A stretch of 64,000 nucleotides of DNA from Alterinioella nitratireducens (GTDB taxonomy: Bacteria > Pseudomonadota > Alphaproteobacteria > Rhodobacterales > Rhodobacteraceae), in NCBI RefSeq assembly GCF_013155465.1, contig NZ_JABJVX010000007.1, forward strand, positions 124,001-188,000, in the 5' to 3' direction. The notes under the pieces were generated by a model. The model saw only the letters and a program-made list of their open reading frames with translations, ran no database searches and was not told the DNA's origin. The position numbers and the translations under genes are program-made. Positions 25,789 to 34,227 of this stretch are shown here, in pieces (the stretch's first letter is position 1; every line of letters starts with the position of its first letter).

Positions 25789-26643
25789 TTACGCGCTGCG
25801 GCGCATGTCCTCCTCGGCGCTTTCCCAGGCCAGCATGGCGCGTTTCACCGGCAGGCCCCAGTGGTAGCCGCCAAGCCCGCCCGACTTGCGCAGTGCGCGG
25901 TGGCAGGGGATCAGCCAGGAAATCGGGTTGCGCCCGACGGCGGTGCCAACTGCGCGCACGGCCTTTGGGTTTCCGATGGCCTCGGCAATCTCGGAATAGG
26001 TGGTGACATGGCCCGTGGGGATGCGCAGCAGGGCCTCCCACACCTTGATCTGGAAGGGGGCTCCGATGAGGTAGAGCCGCGCTTCGCCGGGTGTCGCGCC
26101 GAAGGCCGCATCGACCCAGGGCTTCAGCGCGTCGGGGTCTTCGCTGAACCGCGCCTCGGGCCAGCGGGATTGCAGGTCGGCCATGGTGGCCTCTTCCCCG
26201 GTTTCGGCGGCAAAGCCGATGCCACAGATGCCCTTGTCGGTCCCCATCACGATGGCGGGGCCGAAGGGGCTGTCGAAAAGGCCCCAGGCGATCTCCAGCC
26301 CCGCGCCGCCGGCGGCAAACTCTCCGGGGCTCATCGCCTCCCATTTCACGAACAGGTCATGCAACCGGCCCGAGCCGGACAGGCCGACCTCATCCGCCGT
26401 CGCCAGCGTGGTGAAGCGGTCGCGCAGCAGGGTGCGGGCGTGGTCCAGCGACAGGTATTGCTGGTAGCGCTTGGGGCTGACACCGACCCATCGCGAGAAC
26501 ACCCGTTGCAGATGCGCGGGGCTCATGTCGAGGGCGCGGGCCAGGGCCTCCAGCGAGGGGCCGGGGGCGGGGGCCGCGTCGATGATATCCAGCGCGCGGC
26601 GGATGACGTTGTAATGGTAGGCGGTCTCGGGCGTGTCGGTCAT
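25789..26643 (-). CDS. Ada-like fusion: AraC-type HTH plus O6-methylguanine-DNA methyltransferase
   Basis: A 284-residue protein. Residues 1-90 hold an AraC-type helix-turn-helix (LEALARALDMSPAHLQRVFSRW). Residues 115-280 hold the methyltransferase, with the alkyl-acceptor C247 in LIPCHRALR and the arginine-finger helix near VTTYSEIAEAIGNPKAVRAVG. It lacks the N-terminal four-cysteine phosphotriester domain of full-length Ada, so it cannot sense methylphosphotriesters the E. coli way. The start at 26643 is chosen because AAGGAG is correctly spaced for it and too close for the ATG at 26652. It is divergent from the serine hydrolase. Confidence 0.9.
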   Translation of the reverse strand: MTDTPETAYHYNVIRRALDIIDAAPAPGPSLEALARALDMSPAHLQRVFSRWVGVSPKRYQQYLSLDHARTLLRDRFTTLATADEVGLSGSGRLHDLFVKWEAMSPGEFAAGGAGLEIAWGLFDSPFGPAIVMGTDKGICGIGFAAETGEEATMADLQSRWPEARFSEDPDALKPWVDAAFGATPGEARLYLIGAPFQIKVWEALLRIPTGHVTTYSEIAEAIGNPKAVRAVGTAVGRNPISWLIPCHRALRKSGGLGGYHWGLPVKRAMLAWESAEEDMRRSA

Positions 26644-26711
26644 GGCGGGCATCTCCTTGCCCGCAAATCTAGGCGCGCGGACCTTGCCACGCGACCCGAA
26701 ACTTGCGCCTT

Positions 26712-27605
26712 ATGCGGGTCATGACGGTGAGCGCATGGATGGATCGGGATGAAGGGGCGGGCGGCGACGGCCCCGAGGGAGCGCTTTTCCCGTGGTGGAG
26801 CTTCACCAAGACCGTGATGAGCATCTGTGCGCTGCGGCTGGCCGAGGCGGGTGCGCTCGACCTCGAGGAACCCTTGCCAGGACGTCCCTATTCGATCCTG
26901 CATCTGATGGCGCATCGGGCGGGGGTGCGGGATTATGGAGGGCTGGAGAGCTATCGCAAGGCAGTTGCGTCCGGCGAGGCTTCGTGGCCGGTCGCCAGAC
27001 TGCTGGATGAGGCTGGCGCGGATACCCCCCTTTGGCCGCCCGGTTACGGGTTCGCCTATTCCAACATCGGCTATCTGGAGTTGCGCGACGTGCTGGAACG
27101 CGCCGCCGGGTGCGATATGGGCCGGATGGTCGCGCGGCTGATCACAGGGCCGCTTGGGCTGACCTCGGTGTCGCTGGCCACGACGCCACAGGAATTCGAG
27201 CGCATCCACTGGGACAGCGCGGGCGGCTATCACCCCGGATGGGTCTATCACGGCTGCCTGATGGGCAGTGCGGGCGATGCCGCGCGGGTGCTGCACACGG
27301 TCATGACGGGCGGGCTGATCTCGGAGCAGTCACTAAAGAAGATGCAGACATCCCATTTCACAGGCGGCGCAATTCCCGGCAGGCCGTGGTCGGCAATCGG
27401 CTATGGCCTCGGCCTTATGCAGGGTGTGGTGGAAGGGCTCGGGCCTGCCCTGGGCCATAGCGGCTGCGGGCCGTTCTGCGCCAATGCGGTCTATCATTTC
27501 CCCAATACCGGCGTGACGGTGGCCAGCTTTACCGATGGCGGGGATGAGGCCCCGGCGGAATGGGAGGCTACGCGGATCGCCCGCGAAATCGCCGCTTCGC
27601 GTTGA
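26712..27605 (+). CDS. Serine hydrolase, beta-lactamase/class C fold
   Basis: About 297 residues. It carries the SxxK motif SFTK near residue 30, the YxN motif YSN near 117, and GHSGCGP near 245 in place of the KTG box, which is the pattern of the class C beta-lactamase-related (penicillin-binding-like) family. No signal peptide is visible, so it is probably cytosolic. Start choice is uncertain: ATG at 26712 or 26721, and no good ribosome site. It may be an esterase or amidase; a role in beta-lactam resistance is not indicated. Confidence 0.8.
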   Translation: MRVMTVSAWMDRDEGAGGDGPEGALFPWWSFTKTVMSICALRLAEAGALDLEEPLPGRPYSILHLMAHRAGVRDYGGLESYRKAVASGEASWPVARLLDEAGADTPLWPPGYGFAYSNIGYLELRDVLERAAGCDMGRMVARLITGPLGLTSVSLATTPQEFERIHWDSAGGYHPGWVYHGCLMGSAGDAARVLHTVMTGGLISEQSLKKMQTSHFTGGAIPGRPWSAIGYGLGLMQGVVEGLGPALGHSGCGPFCANAVYHFPNTGVTVASFTDGGDEAPAEWEATRIAREIAASR

Positions 27606-27664
27606 TCTTCCGGCGGGCTCGCTCTACTCCTGCCTCTGACCCGACCCCCGGAGCCCTCGCGATC

Positions 27665-28309
27665 ATGTCCAAGCCGCTTCCCTATGCCACGATCCACGAA
27701 ATCTTCACCCGCTTCCGCGAGGCCGAGCCGGAGCCCAAGGGCGAATTGCACCACACCAATGCCTTCACGCTGGTCGTGGCCGTGGCCCTCAGCGCGCAGG
27801 CGACCGATGCTGGCGTCAACAAGGCGACGGCGAAGCTGTTCGAGATCGCCGACACGCCGCAGAAGATGCTGGATCTGGGCGAAGATCGGCTGATCGAGCA
27901 TATCAAGACCATCGGGCTTTACCGCAACAAGGCCAGGAACGTCATCAAGCTGAGCCGGATCCTGGTCGAGGACTATGGCGGCGAGGTGCCGTCCTCCCGC
28001 GCGGCGCTGCAATCCCTGCCGGGTGTGGGGCGCAAGACCGCCAATGTCGTGCTGAACATGTGGTGGGGCATGCCCGCGCAGGCGGTCGATACGCATATCT
28101 TCCGGGTCGGCAACCGCACCGGCATCTGCCCCGGCAAGACCGTCGACGCGGTGGAACGCGCCATCGAGGACCGGATCCCGGCGGAGTTCCAGCTTCACGC
28201 CCATCACTGGCTGATCCTGCATGGCCGCTACAAGTGCAAGGCCCGCAAGCCCGGCTGTCCGACCTGCCTGATAAACGATCTCTGTGCCTTCGAGGAAAAG
28301 ACCATATGA
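27665..28309 (+). CDS. nth: Endonuclease III
   Basis: A 214-residue DNA glycosylase and AP lyase for oxidised pyrimidines. The helix-hairpin-helix LPGVGRKTANVVL holds the lysine nucleophile K124, and D142 lies in AVDTHIFRVGN. The C-terminal [4Fe-4S] cysteines C191, C198, C201 and C207 show the C-x6-C-x2-C-x5-C spacing. The start ATG at 27665 fits the family; upstream in-frame sequence overlaps the previous gene. Its stop codon overlaps the start of the kinase gene (ATGA), so the two are co-translated. Confidence 0.97.
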   Translation: MSKPLPYATIHEIFTRFREAEPEPKGELHHTNAFTLVVAVALSAQATDAGVNKATAKLFEIADTPQKMLDLGEDRLIEHIKTIGLYRNKARNVIKLSRILVEDYGGEVPSSRAALQSLPGVGRKTANVVLNMWWGMPAQAVDTHIFRVGNRTGICPGKTVDAVERAIEDRIPAEFQLHAHHWLILHGRYKCKARKPGCPTCLINDLCAFEEKTI

Positions 28310-29301
28310 CCAAGACCTATGATGTTGTCGGGATCGGCAACGCGATCGTCGACGTGATCTCGCACGGGACCGACGATTTCCTGGAGAACATGGGGATCAC
28401 CAAGGGCATCATGCAACTGGTGGAGCGTGAACGCGCCGAGCTGCTCTATGCCGCGATGAGCGACCGGACCCAGGCACCGGGCGGGTCAGTCGGCAACACG
28501 CTGGCGGGGATCGGTTCACTCGGCCTCGTGACGGCCTTCGTGGGCCGGGTGCGCGACGATACGCTTGGCCGGTTCTACGCCGAGAAGATGCAAGACGAGG
28601 GCACCGATTTCCCCAACCCGCCGGTGGCGAGCGGGGAAAACCTGCCGACCTCGCGCTCGATGATCTTCGTCAGCCCCGATGGCGAGCGGTCGATGAACAC
28701 CTATCTGGGCGAGGGGGCCGAGTTTTCCGGCGCCGATGTGGATGCGTCGGTGATGGAAAACGCCCGCATCCTGTTCCTGGAGGGCTATCTCTACGACAAG
28801 GACAAGGGCAAGGAGGCCTTCGCCGCTGCCGCAGCCGCCTGCCGCAGCGCGGGCGGGCAGGCGGGGATCACGCTCTCCGATCCGTTCTGCGTCGACCGCC
28901 ACCGCGCCGATTTTCGCAAGCTGATCGAAGACGAGATGGATTTCGTGATCGGCAACGAGGATGAATGGCTGTCGCTCTACCAGACCGCTGACCTGACCGC
29001 CGCACTGGATGCGGCGGCGGATGTTTGTCCCATCGTGGTCTGCACCCGGTCGGGGCAAGCCGTGATCATCCGGCAGGCCGGTGTCACGGTCGAGGTGCCG
29101 GTAACGGAGGTCACGCCGGTGGACGCGACCGGTGCGGGCGACCAGTTCGCCGCCGGGTTCCTCTACGGGCTGGCGACGGGGCGCGACATGGAGGCATGCG
29201 GGCGCATGGGGGTTGCCGCCGCCGCCGAGGTGATCGGCCATATCGGCCCGCGCCCGAAACGGGCGTTGAAGGCGATCTTCGCGGAACAGGGTTTGATTTG
29301 A
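28306..29301 (+). CDS. PfkB-family kinase, probable adenosine kinase
   Basis: A 331-residue ribokinase-family enzyme. The N-terminus YDVVGIGNAIVDVISHG and the substrate motif GGSVGNTLAGIGSLG are PfkB signature 1. The C-terminal signature is VTPVDATGAGDQFAAGFLYG with the anion hole and catalytic aspartate. Its sequence is closer to adenosine kinases than to sugar kinases, so it would convert adenosine to AMP for salvage. It overlaps nth by ATGA. Neighbour after it is a convergent sulfotransferase gene. Confidence 0.85.
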   Translation: MTKTYDVVGIGNAIVDVISHGTDDFLENMGITKGIMQLVERERAELLYAAMSDRTQAPGGSVGNTLAGIGSLGLVTAFVGRVRDDTLGRFYAEKMQDEGTDFPNPPVASGENLPTSRSMIFVSPDGERSMNTYLGEGAEFSGADVDASVMENARILFLEGYLYDKDKGKEAFAAAAAACRSAGGQAGITLSDPFCVDRHRADFRKLIEDEMDFVIGNEDEWLSLYQTADLTAALDAAADVCPIVVCTRSGQAVIIRQAGVTVEVPVTEVTPVDATGAGDQFAAGFLYGLATGRDMEACGRMGVAAAAEVIGHIGPRPKRALKAIFAEQGLI

Positions 29302-29335
29302 TGGCGTTCAGGCTCCTGGCTAACGTCAGCCTCCT

Positions 29336-30397
29336 TTACGCGAGAACCGATGCAACGGCGTCGAGGTCATCCGACTGAAGTTTGGGTGCCAGCCAATCGA
29401 ACACACGCTTCTGTTCGTCTCGCGTAAGCTCTGCCGGAACAGCGTTGTCCCAGGGGGTGAGACAGCCATCGACCGCCAGGGACGGAAACTGATTTACGTC
29501 CTCGGTGTAAATCTTCAGCGCCTGTTGCGCATATTCTGGCGGCAGGAACCGGTAGTCCCGGGACTCGATTTCCATTGGTGGCTTCGTGTGCCTTGCCATC
29601 TTGAGACCGGCACGGGAGACCCGAAAAATCACGTCAGTGGGCAGCTCGGTCTGCTGCAAATGCCAAAGCAGTATGGTCAGCGCGACCGGACGTGACTGGT
29701 TCAATCGCTCTTGCGGCGCGGCGTTGGCCAAGATCTCTTGGTGCGGCAGGTCAAGAGCTTTCAGGAAATCGGGAATGACGCCGTCTCCGATGCGGAATGC
29801 AGAATAGGGCCGCACGATGAATTCCGCCTGTGGCAACATTCTGCAATATGCCTCGGCAACGAATCGCACCCCCCGCGCCTCCATTTCGCGGACATGAGGT
29901 GTGTTCTGGATCATCGGGATTTTCTGTCCATGATGCACGGTCGATCTTGGTTGCAGCCTGCCCCAAATGAACTGTCGGTATAGGCTCTCGTTCCAATCAT
30001 CGAGACGCCGGGCATAGACCAGGATGCGAACCGGATCTTGCCCAACCAGGTCTTTCAGGACGTTGGCATCAATGCGCTCAATGTTGTTGTAAAGCATCTC
30101 ATGGGACAGAAGTATCTGCTTGGTATCGGGATCGGATTTCGCATCAGCGAGGATCTTCATCAGGATTCGATGCGCTTCACTGGGAGGGAAGTCGAACCAA
30201 TGCTGCATCATTGGCGTCAGGGCATGGACCAGAAGATGGTGGTGCGGGGAAACCGCGAGCGCGGGATGATCCTCACCGGTAGGATAGAATAGCCCGTATT
30301 GCTGCAACAGTTTGTGATTCGATTTGAGGAACCCCTGTACCGAGCTTGAGCCGGTTTTAGGTGCGCCGATGTGCAACGTAATCTGTGTGCTGGTCAC
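29336..30397 (-). CDS. Sulfotransferase-like protein
   Basis: A 353-residue protein. The N-terminal LHIGAPKTGSSSVQGFLKSN is the 5'-phosphosulfate loop that binds PAPS, and VYARRLDDWNESLYRQF near residue 130 fits the 3'-phosphate site (R...S). It probably sulfates a glycan or lipid. The start is a GTG at 30397 with GGAGC before it. The DNA looks less GC-rich than that of its neighbours (AT-richer stretches such as the 5' end), which may point to transfer. A second sulfotransferase lies 510 bp away on the same strand, with an OsmC gene between. Confidence 0.82.
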   Translation of the reverse strand: MTSTQITLHIGAPKTGSSSVQGFLKSNHKLLQQYGLFYPTGEDHPALAVSPHHHLLVHALTPMMQHWFDFPPSEAHRILMKILADAKSDPDTKQILLSHEMLYNNIERIDANVLKDLVGQDPVRILVYARRLDDWNESLYRQFIWGRLQPRSTVHHGQKIPMIQNTPHVREMEARGVRFVAEAYCRMLPQAEFIVRPYSAFRIGDGVIPDFLKALDLPHQEILANAAPQERLNQSRPVALTILLWHLQQTELPTDVIFRVSRAGLKMARHTKPPMEIESRDYRFLPPEYAQQALKIYTEDVNQFPSLAVDGCLTPWDNAVPAELTRDEQKRVFDWLAPKLQSDDLDAVASVLA

Positions 30398-30428
30398 GTG
30401 GGATGCTCCGGGTGCGATATTGCGGGTG

Positions 30429-30845
30429 TCAGTCTGAGGAAATTACCTCGAAATCATGGGTAATCTCTGCCGTCTTGGCGATCATCGCCGAGGCCGAGCA
30501 GTATTTCTCGACCGAAAGCTGGATCGCCCGTTCCACCTTGGCCGGGCTGACGCCGCGCCCCTTGACGATGAAACGCATATGGACACGGGTGAAGACGGCG
30601 GGCGTCCCCTCGGCACGCTCCGCATCCAGTTCGACGATCACATCCTCGACCGGCTCGCGCCCCTTTTCCAGGATCGAGACCACGTCATAGGCCGAACAGC
30701 CCCCGGTGCCGATCAGGACCAGCTCCATCGGGCTGGGGCCGGGGGTGGTGCCGTCCTCTTCCTTGGTGCCGAAGACGAAATTGTGGCCGGTGCCGGAATG
30801 GCCGATGAAGGTCCGCTTGCCGGTCCAGTTCACGCGCGCTTTCAT
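30429..30845 (-). CDS. OsmC-family peroxiredoxin-like protein
   Basis: A 138-residue protein of the OsmC/Ohr superfamily. The two redox cysteines are C50 (GTGGCSAYDV) and C116 (EKYCSASAM), the standard pair for reducing organic hydroperoxides. It has the YhfA-like branch pattern (long central loop, PSPMELVLIGTGGC). Found between two sulfotransferase genes on the same strand, with 31-bp and 61-bp gaps. The connection to the glycan genes is positional only. Confidence 0.9.
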   Translation of the reverse strand: MKARVNWTGKRTFIGHSGTGHNFVFGTKEEDGTTPGPSPMELVLIGTGGCSAYDVVSILEKGREPVEDVIVELDAERAEGTPAVFTRVHMRFIVKGRGVSPAKVERAIQLSVEKYCSASAMIAKTAEITHDFEVISSD

Positions 30846-30906
30846 GGGGGTCTCCTGTTGATGTTTCCCCGTGTCTTACTGCGATGTCAGGCTGGGAAAC
30901 AGAGGG

Positions 30907-31725
30907 TCAATCGCCGAGCTTGGCGTGCACCTCGTCCAGGTCGATCTCGCCTATGGGCATCTTGTTGCCCGGATTCTCGAAATCGTATCTGAACAGCTGG
31001 AAGTCGCGCTTGTAGATCTCGTAGACCAAATGCATCGACAGGTCGTCGAAATAGTCCTCCACCGGGTGCAGGCGCTTGGGCCCGTGACCTTCGGATTCGT
31101 TGAAGCGCGGAATCTCCTCCAGCTTCACCTCGTGCTTGTTCTCGATCGAATCGAGCACGCCCTGCATCCCCTCGTTGAACTTCTCGGTCCAGAAGATGCG
31201 GTCATAGCGGCCGCCATTGACGATGAAGGTGGAGACATGGCCCGACATGGCCGACCAGTGGATATCCGGGTCCATCGGGCGGCGCCAGCGGATGGTGTCG
31301 CGGGCAAACAGCAGGAAGCGGCGGAAGCTGGCGATCTGGTCAAACTCGCCCTTGCCATCCTCGCCGCCGACCTCGATGCCGTATTTCTGGATCAAGAGCG
31401 GCACCAAATTGCCGCGGTAGCGCTTGCCGTTGCGCTGGATGCCGCAGATCTTGTCGAAAAAGCTGGAGAGAATCCGCGTGTAGGGGTTGCGTACGCAGGT
31501 GAAGGCAAAGCTCTTGTGGCCGCGCACATTGGCCTCGATCAGGGGTTGCGAGCCTTCCAGCGCCCATTTGTGCAGCCCCTTCTTGGCGTCATGGATGTCG
31601 CCGTCGAAGAATTCGCCCGAATCGGCGTAATACATGATCTGCCCGATGGTCGAGCAGGCGCATTTGGGCACCACGCGATAGACCACACTCTCGCTCTCGG
31701 TCATCCAGGTTCCGGGAAAACCCAT
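30907..31725 (-). CDS. Sulfotransferase family protein (carbohydrate sulfotransferase-like)
   Basis: A 272-residue protein of the sulfotransfer_2 kind (HNK-1/chondroitin sulfotransferase relatives). The 5'-phosphosulfate loop is RVVPKCACSTIGQ (18-30) and the 3'-phosphate motif is CVRNPYTRILSSFFDK (77-92), with R79 and S87. It lacks an N-terminal membrane anchor, so it should act in the cytosol on a lipid-linked or nucleotide-linked glycan, or a small molecule. It is divergent from the GT14-like glycosyltransferase, sharing a 133-bp AT-rich intergenic stretch. Confidence 0.88.
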   Translation of the reverse strand: MGFPGTWMTESESVVYRVVPKCACSTIGQIMYYADSGEFFDGDIHDAKKGLHKWALEGSQPLIEANVRGHKSFAFTCVRNPYTRILSSFFDKICGIQRNGKRYRGNLVPLLIQKYGIEVGGEDGKGEFDQIASFRRFLLFARDTIRWRRPMDPDIHWSAMSGHVSTFIVNGGRYDRIFWTEKFNEGMQGVLDSIENKHEVKLEEIPRFNESEGHGPKRLHPVEDYFDDLSMHLVYEIYKRDFQLFRYDFENPGNKMPIGEIDLDEVHAKLGD

Positions 31726-31858
31726 ACTCGTCTGTCTCCACTATTTTTGTCTGTTCTGCGGATTGATCGGGAATCGGCAAACATCTAGGCTGTCTTTAAC
31801 TGGTATTAGGCCTTATTGGCACAACAATAAGGAAAGATTGAGGCTTGTTGTTTCGCGC
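31726..31858. promoter_or_regulatory. AT-rich divergent sulfotransferase/glycosyltransferase region with hairpin
   Basis: 133 bp, clearly AT-richer than the surroundings. A perfect dyad CCTTATTG (31811-31818)/CAATAAGG (31825-31832) has a 6-nt loop and lies in the leader of the glycosyltransferase gene; it could be an operator or an RNA stem. No strong -35/-10 pair was recognised. Confidence 0.4.
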
Positions 31859-33436
31859 ATGGCAAAGATTGCCTTCATATTGTTGTGCCACAAGGACCCG
31901 GAGGCGATCATCCTCCAGGCCCGCCGCCTGACCGCGACCGGCGATTACATCTCGATCCATTTTGACGCCCGCGCCGGGAATGACAAGTTCAACCAGATCA
32001 CCGCGGCGCTGGCCGACAACCCGTCGGTCACTTTTGCGCGCAAGCGTGTCAAGTGCGGATGGGGGGAATGGAGCCTGGTGCAGGCCACGCTCGGCGCGGT
32101 CGAGGCAGCGGTTGCGGCCTTTCCGGATGCGACGCATTTCTACATGCTCTCGGGCGACTGCAACTCGATCAAGTCGGCGGCCTATGCGCATGATTTCCTG
32201 GATGCCAACGACAAGGACTATATCGAAAGCTTCGATTTCTTCGCCTCGGACTGGATCAAGACGGGGATGCGCGGCGAACGGCTGGTCTACCGGCATTTCG
32301 TCAATGAGCGCAAGCACAAGCGGCTGTTCTACGCGCTGATGAACCTGCAAAAGCGCCTGGGGCTGGAACGGGCCATCCCCGAGGACATGCAGATCATGAT
32401 CGGCAGCCAATGGTGGTGCCTGCGGCGCAGCACCATCGAGAAGATCCTGGCGTTCTGCCAGGACCGCCCCGATGTGCTGCGGTTCTTCCGCACCACCTGG
32501 ATCCCGGATGAGACCTTCTTTCAGACGCTGGTCAATCACCTGGTCGCGCTGCGCGAGATCGAAAGCCGCACGCTGACCTTCCTGATGTTCACCGATTACG
32601 GGATGCCGGTGACGCTCTACAACGATCATTACGACCTGCTGCTGAGCCAGGATTTCCTCTTCGCGCGCAAGATCTCCCCGGAATCGGCGGAGCTGAAGGA
32701 GCGGCTTGGCCAGCTATGGGCCTCGGACCGCCGGGAATTCGCGATCTCGGGCGAGGGGCGGACGCTCTACAAGTTTCTCGCCGGGCGCGGCCGGATCGGG
32801 CGCCGCTTCGCGCCCCGGTTCTGGGAAAGCGAAAGCACCCTGGGGCAGGAGCGGGAGCTTCTGATGGTCGTGTGCAAGAAATGGCATGTCGCCAAGCGCC
32901 TGCTGGAAACCGCCAAGCGGGTGACGCGGACGCGGGGGCTGGAATACATGTTCGACGAGGCGTCGTGCGAGATCCCCCACCTGGGCGGGCTGGAACGCAC
33001 GCTTGAGAAACGCAACCGTCACCGGCGCGCGGTGATGCGGCTTCTGTTCGACTTCTACGGGGTCGACCGGCTGATCATCTGCCTCGACCCCAACAATGTC
33101 GACCTGATGCGCGATTTCATGAACGACCAGTCCAGCGCACGCATCCTGGAAATCCAGTGCACCTTCACCGATGACTACCTGATCGGCCATGCGCAGCGCG
33201 TCGGACTGGCCCATGACGGCACACCAGACGGGGTGGTCGAACACCTGTTGCCGACCCTGCGCCATGAGTTCGACTATGAGGCGACCCGCATCCGCGAGGC
33301 CGGGTTCTCCAACCATTGGCGCGTGCGCGAGGACCGTGAGCCCGGCGAAAACGCCGTCGCCATCGCCGAGTTCTTCGGCTGCGACATGGACGCCGCGCGC
33401 GAGATCGCCGAAACCCCGCATCTGTATTCCGACTGA
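31859..33436 (+). CDS. Beta-1,6-N-acetylglucosaminyltransferase-like protein (GT14) with DUF5928-type C-terminus
   Basis: A 525-residue protein. Residues 1-260 resemble the core-2 branching GT14 fold: MAKIAFILLCHKDP, HFDARAGNDKFNQI, FYMLSGDCNSIKS and IGSQWWCLRRSTIEKIL, ending in WIPDETFFQTLV. Residues 280-525 form a second domain that I associate with DUF5928 in Rhodobacteraceae (KWHVAKRLLETAKR, RHRRAVMRLLFDFYGVDRLI). The start at ATG 31859 has only a weak ribosome site. It is divergent from a sulfotransferase and followed 12 bp later by the HIT gene. It likely branches a surface glycan that its neighbour sulfates. Confidence 0.82.
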   Translation: MAKIAFILLCHKDPEAIILQARRLTATGDYISIHFDARAGNDKFNQITAALADNPSVTFARKRVKCGWGEWSLVQATLGAVEAAVAAFPDATHFYMLSGDCNSIKSAAYAHDFLDANDKDYIESFDFFASDWIKTGMRGERLVYRHFVNERKHKRLFYALMNLQKRLGLERAIPEDMQIMIGSQWWCLRRSTIEKILAFCQDRPDVLRFFRTTWIPDETFFQTLVNHLVALREIESRTLTFLMFTDYGMPVTLYNDHYDLLLSQDFLFARKISPESAELKERLGQLWASDRREFAISGEGRTLYKFLAGRGRIGRRFAPRFWESESTLGQERELLMVVCKKWHVAKRLLETAKRVTRTRGLEYMFDEASCEIPHLGGLERTLEKRNRHRRAVMRLLFDFYGVDRLIICLDPNNVDLMRDFMNDQSSARILEIQCTFTDDYLIGHAQRVGLAHDGTPDGVVEHLLPTLRHEFDYEATRIREAGFSNHWRVREDREPGENAVAIAEFFGCDMDAAREIAETPHLYSD

Positions 33437-33448
33437 GGAGGCACCGAT

Positions 33449-33832
33449 ATGGCCTATGCCTATGACGACCAGAACATCTTTGCGAAAATCCTGCGCGGCG
33501 AGATCCCCAATGACACCGTGCTTGAGACTGAGCACAGCCTCGCCTTCAAGGATATCTCGCCCTCCGCGCCGCATCATGTGCTGGTGATCCCCAAGGGGGC
33601 CTATGTGACATACGATCACTTCGCGGCAGAGGCCAGCGAGGCCGAGATTGTCGATTACACCCGCGCCGTGGGCCAGGTCTGCGCGCAGCTTGGGGTGGAC
33701 CCCGGCGCGGGCGGGGGCGGCTACCGGATGATCTCGAACGCCGGGGACCATGGCGTGTAGGAGGTGCCGCATCTGCATGTGCATATCCTGGCGGGACGCA
33801 ATATCGGGCGGATGATCGAGAAACAGGGCTGA
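33449..33832 (+). pseudogene. HIT-family (HINT-like) hydrolase broken by an amber codon
   Basis: The frame reads like a normal 127-residue histidine-triad protein (NIFAKILRGEIPNDTV, SPSAPHHVLVIPKGAY, GGGYRMISNAGDHGV). It then meets TAG at 33758-33760, where homologues have CAG for glutamine in GVQEVPHLHVHI. After the stop the same frame goes on with EVPHLHVHILAGRNIG, the H-x-H-x-H active site, up to TGA at 33830. The shortened product of 103 residues lacks the catalytic triad. A single C-to-T change explains it; a sequencing error is also possible. The start has a strong GAGGAGG site 7 bp before. Confidence 0.8.
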
Positions 33833-33847
33833 TCGCGCGGGCTCCTC

Positions 33848-33876
33848 GGGGGATTTGCCTTTGCGGGCAATCCCCC
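33848..33876 (+). terminator. Stem-loop after the HIT gene
   Basis: GGGGGATT-GCC on the left pairs with GGC-AATCCCCC on the right with one bulged T (33848-33876). It has no T-run. It lies 15 bp after the original HIT stop codon and before the CHCC zinc-finger gene. Confidence 0.45.
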
Positions 33877-33959
33877 TCCTCGCCCTTGCCGGGGGCGGGA
33901 CAATTTGTAATATCGGGCGCAGGAAACGCCGCCCCACGCACCGCAAAGGAAGCCCCCGG

Positions 33960-34148
33960 ATGAGTATCGACGCCCCCGAAACGGAAGTTGTCAACGCCTG
34001 GCGCGTGTCGTGCGACGGCGGCGAAGGCGCGCTTGGCCATCCCCGCGTCTGGCTGTCGCTGGACCGGGAGACGGGCGAGGTCGAATGCGGCTATTGCGAC
34101 AAGAAGTTCATCCACGAAAGCTTCCTGAAGAATGCTGAGAGCGCCTGA
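33960..34148 (+). CDS. CHCC zinc-finger protein, NDUFS6-like
   Basis: A 62-residue protein with zinc ligands C18, H27, C43 and C46 ([21 protein letters not shown]). This C-H-C-C pattern matches the bacterial homologue of the mitochondrial complex I subunit NDUFS6/13 kDa, known in alphaproteobacteria as an accessory factor of NADH dehydrogenase. The start ATG is preceded by AAAGGAAG. The gene is short but has strong motif support. Confidence 0.85.
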   Translation: MSIDAPETEVVNAWRVSCDGGEGALGHPRVWLSLDRETGEVECGYCDKKFIHESFLKNAESA

Positions 34149-34227
34149 GTCGGTCGTGCTGGTCACCGCCTGACGGTCGCGCCCTCTACGTGGCAGCTCT
34201 CGGAGCCTCAGCAGAAGGAACTGCAAC

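Noticed and set aside
33758-33760. Reading the HIT amber codon as pyrrolysine or a reassigned sense codon
   Set aside because: Other genes here end with TAG, and no supporting tRNA or synthetase is visible. A point mutation or error is simpler.
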